A stretch of 64,000 nt of DNA from Flavobacteriaceae bacterium PS02337. Its GTDB lineage: Bacteria > Bacteroidota > Bacteroidia > Flavobacteriales > Flavobacteriaceae. Below the pieces are notes generated by a model. The model worked only from the letters and a program-made list of their open reading frames with translations, ran no database searches and was not told the origin of the DNA. The stretch lies in NCBI GenBank assembly GCA_029959285.1, contig JASCOE010000002.1, positions 310,001-374,000 on the forward strand. The letters run 5' to 3'. How positions within the stretch are numbered: position 1 is the first letter of the stretch; each line of letters starts with the position of its first letter. This document shows, one piece after another, positions 63,886 to 64,000 of this stretch. The position numbers and the translations under genes are program-made.

Positions 63886-64000
63886 ATGAAAAAAACATTT
63901 TTACTTCTTTTTATCTTCGGAACAATTTTAAATTATGGACAGTCTAATCAGGTTTTAGATTTTAAAGCTGGCTATTCTCCTCAAACCGCTTATAATCAGA
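63886..64000 (+). CDS. Secreted protein, N-terminal fragment (continues beyond window)
   Basis: From ATG 63886 the frame reads MKKTFLLLFIFGTILNYGQ, a signal peptide, then SNQVLDFKAGYSPQTAYNQ before the window ends. The family cannot be identified from this fragment. Confidence 0.75.
   Translation, partial: MKKTFLLLFIFGTILNYGQSNQVLDFKAGYSPQTAYNQ

Overview
The window looks like chromosomal DNA from a Flavobacterium-like member of the Bacteroidota. It is AT-rich. It encodes a type IX secretion sorting module (PorP/SprF, a CHU_C-type C-terminal domain, OmpA/PD40), a fused SecDF, and many secreted proteins whose signal peptides end in A-Q or G-Q. Several promoters match the Bacteroidota -7 element TAnnTTTG. 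No rRNA, tRNA, CRISPR array, transposase or phage gene was recognised.

Layout. 1-6.7 kb (minus strand): truncated OmpA/PD40 protein, PorP/SprF, a large T9SS type B cargo protein, and a retropepsin-PDZ protease. 6.8-12.3 kb (plus): PLP aminotransferase, folE, a four-helix-bundle gene set among short repeats, cysS, yidD and lgt. 12.3-32.9 kb (minus): beta-barrel protein, secDF, mdh, gyrB, M16 peptidase, two asparagine synthetase paralogues (one with a degenerate glutaminase site), a GreA-like protein, a plug-less TonB-type barrel, a PhzF-like isomerase and a very long TPR protein.

33.2-41.1 kb: a surface-polysaccharide block. It holds ftsE followed by two GT2 glycosyltransferases, an FdtA-like cupin, two further glycosyltransferases on opposite strands sharing a palindromic promoter, a Wzx-type flippase and a DegT-family sugar aminotransferase. 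The ketoisomerase plus aminotransferase pair suggests a 3-amino-3,6-dideoxyhexose. The block is bounded by a roughly 300 bp array of palindromic GTTCC-type repeats. 41.1-43.6 kb carries a FemAB/GNAT-like transferase, a TRIC-family membrane protein and a secreted protein of unknown function.

43.7-50.1 kb: a conserved but poorly understood set, RDD (divergent), SpoIIM-like, DUF4129, DUF4350, MoxR ATPase and DUF58, with a long repeat-built hairpin between moxR and the DUF58 gene. 50.1-64 kb (plus): secreted hypothetical, alkaline phosphatase superfamily enzyme, DUF2167 protein, SpoU-type rRNA methyltransferase, Rel/SpoT, a Fur-family regulator, purA, a NudK-like NUDIX enzyme, alpha/beta hydrolase, L,D-transpeptidase lipoprotein, TetR regulator with a Tet(X)-like flavin monooxygenase, a hypothetical, and the start of another secreted protein.

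Most of this is ordinary core genome. The parts most worth a second look are the asparagine synthetase paralogue that lost its catalytic cysteine, the Tet(X)-like/TetR pair, the RDD-to-DUF58 membrane/chaperone cluster, the repeat families, and a 14 bp tandem duplication inside the sugar aminotransferase gene. I found no clearly new system.
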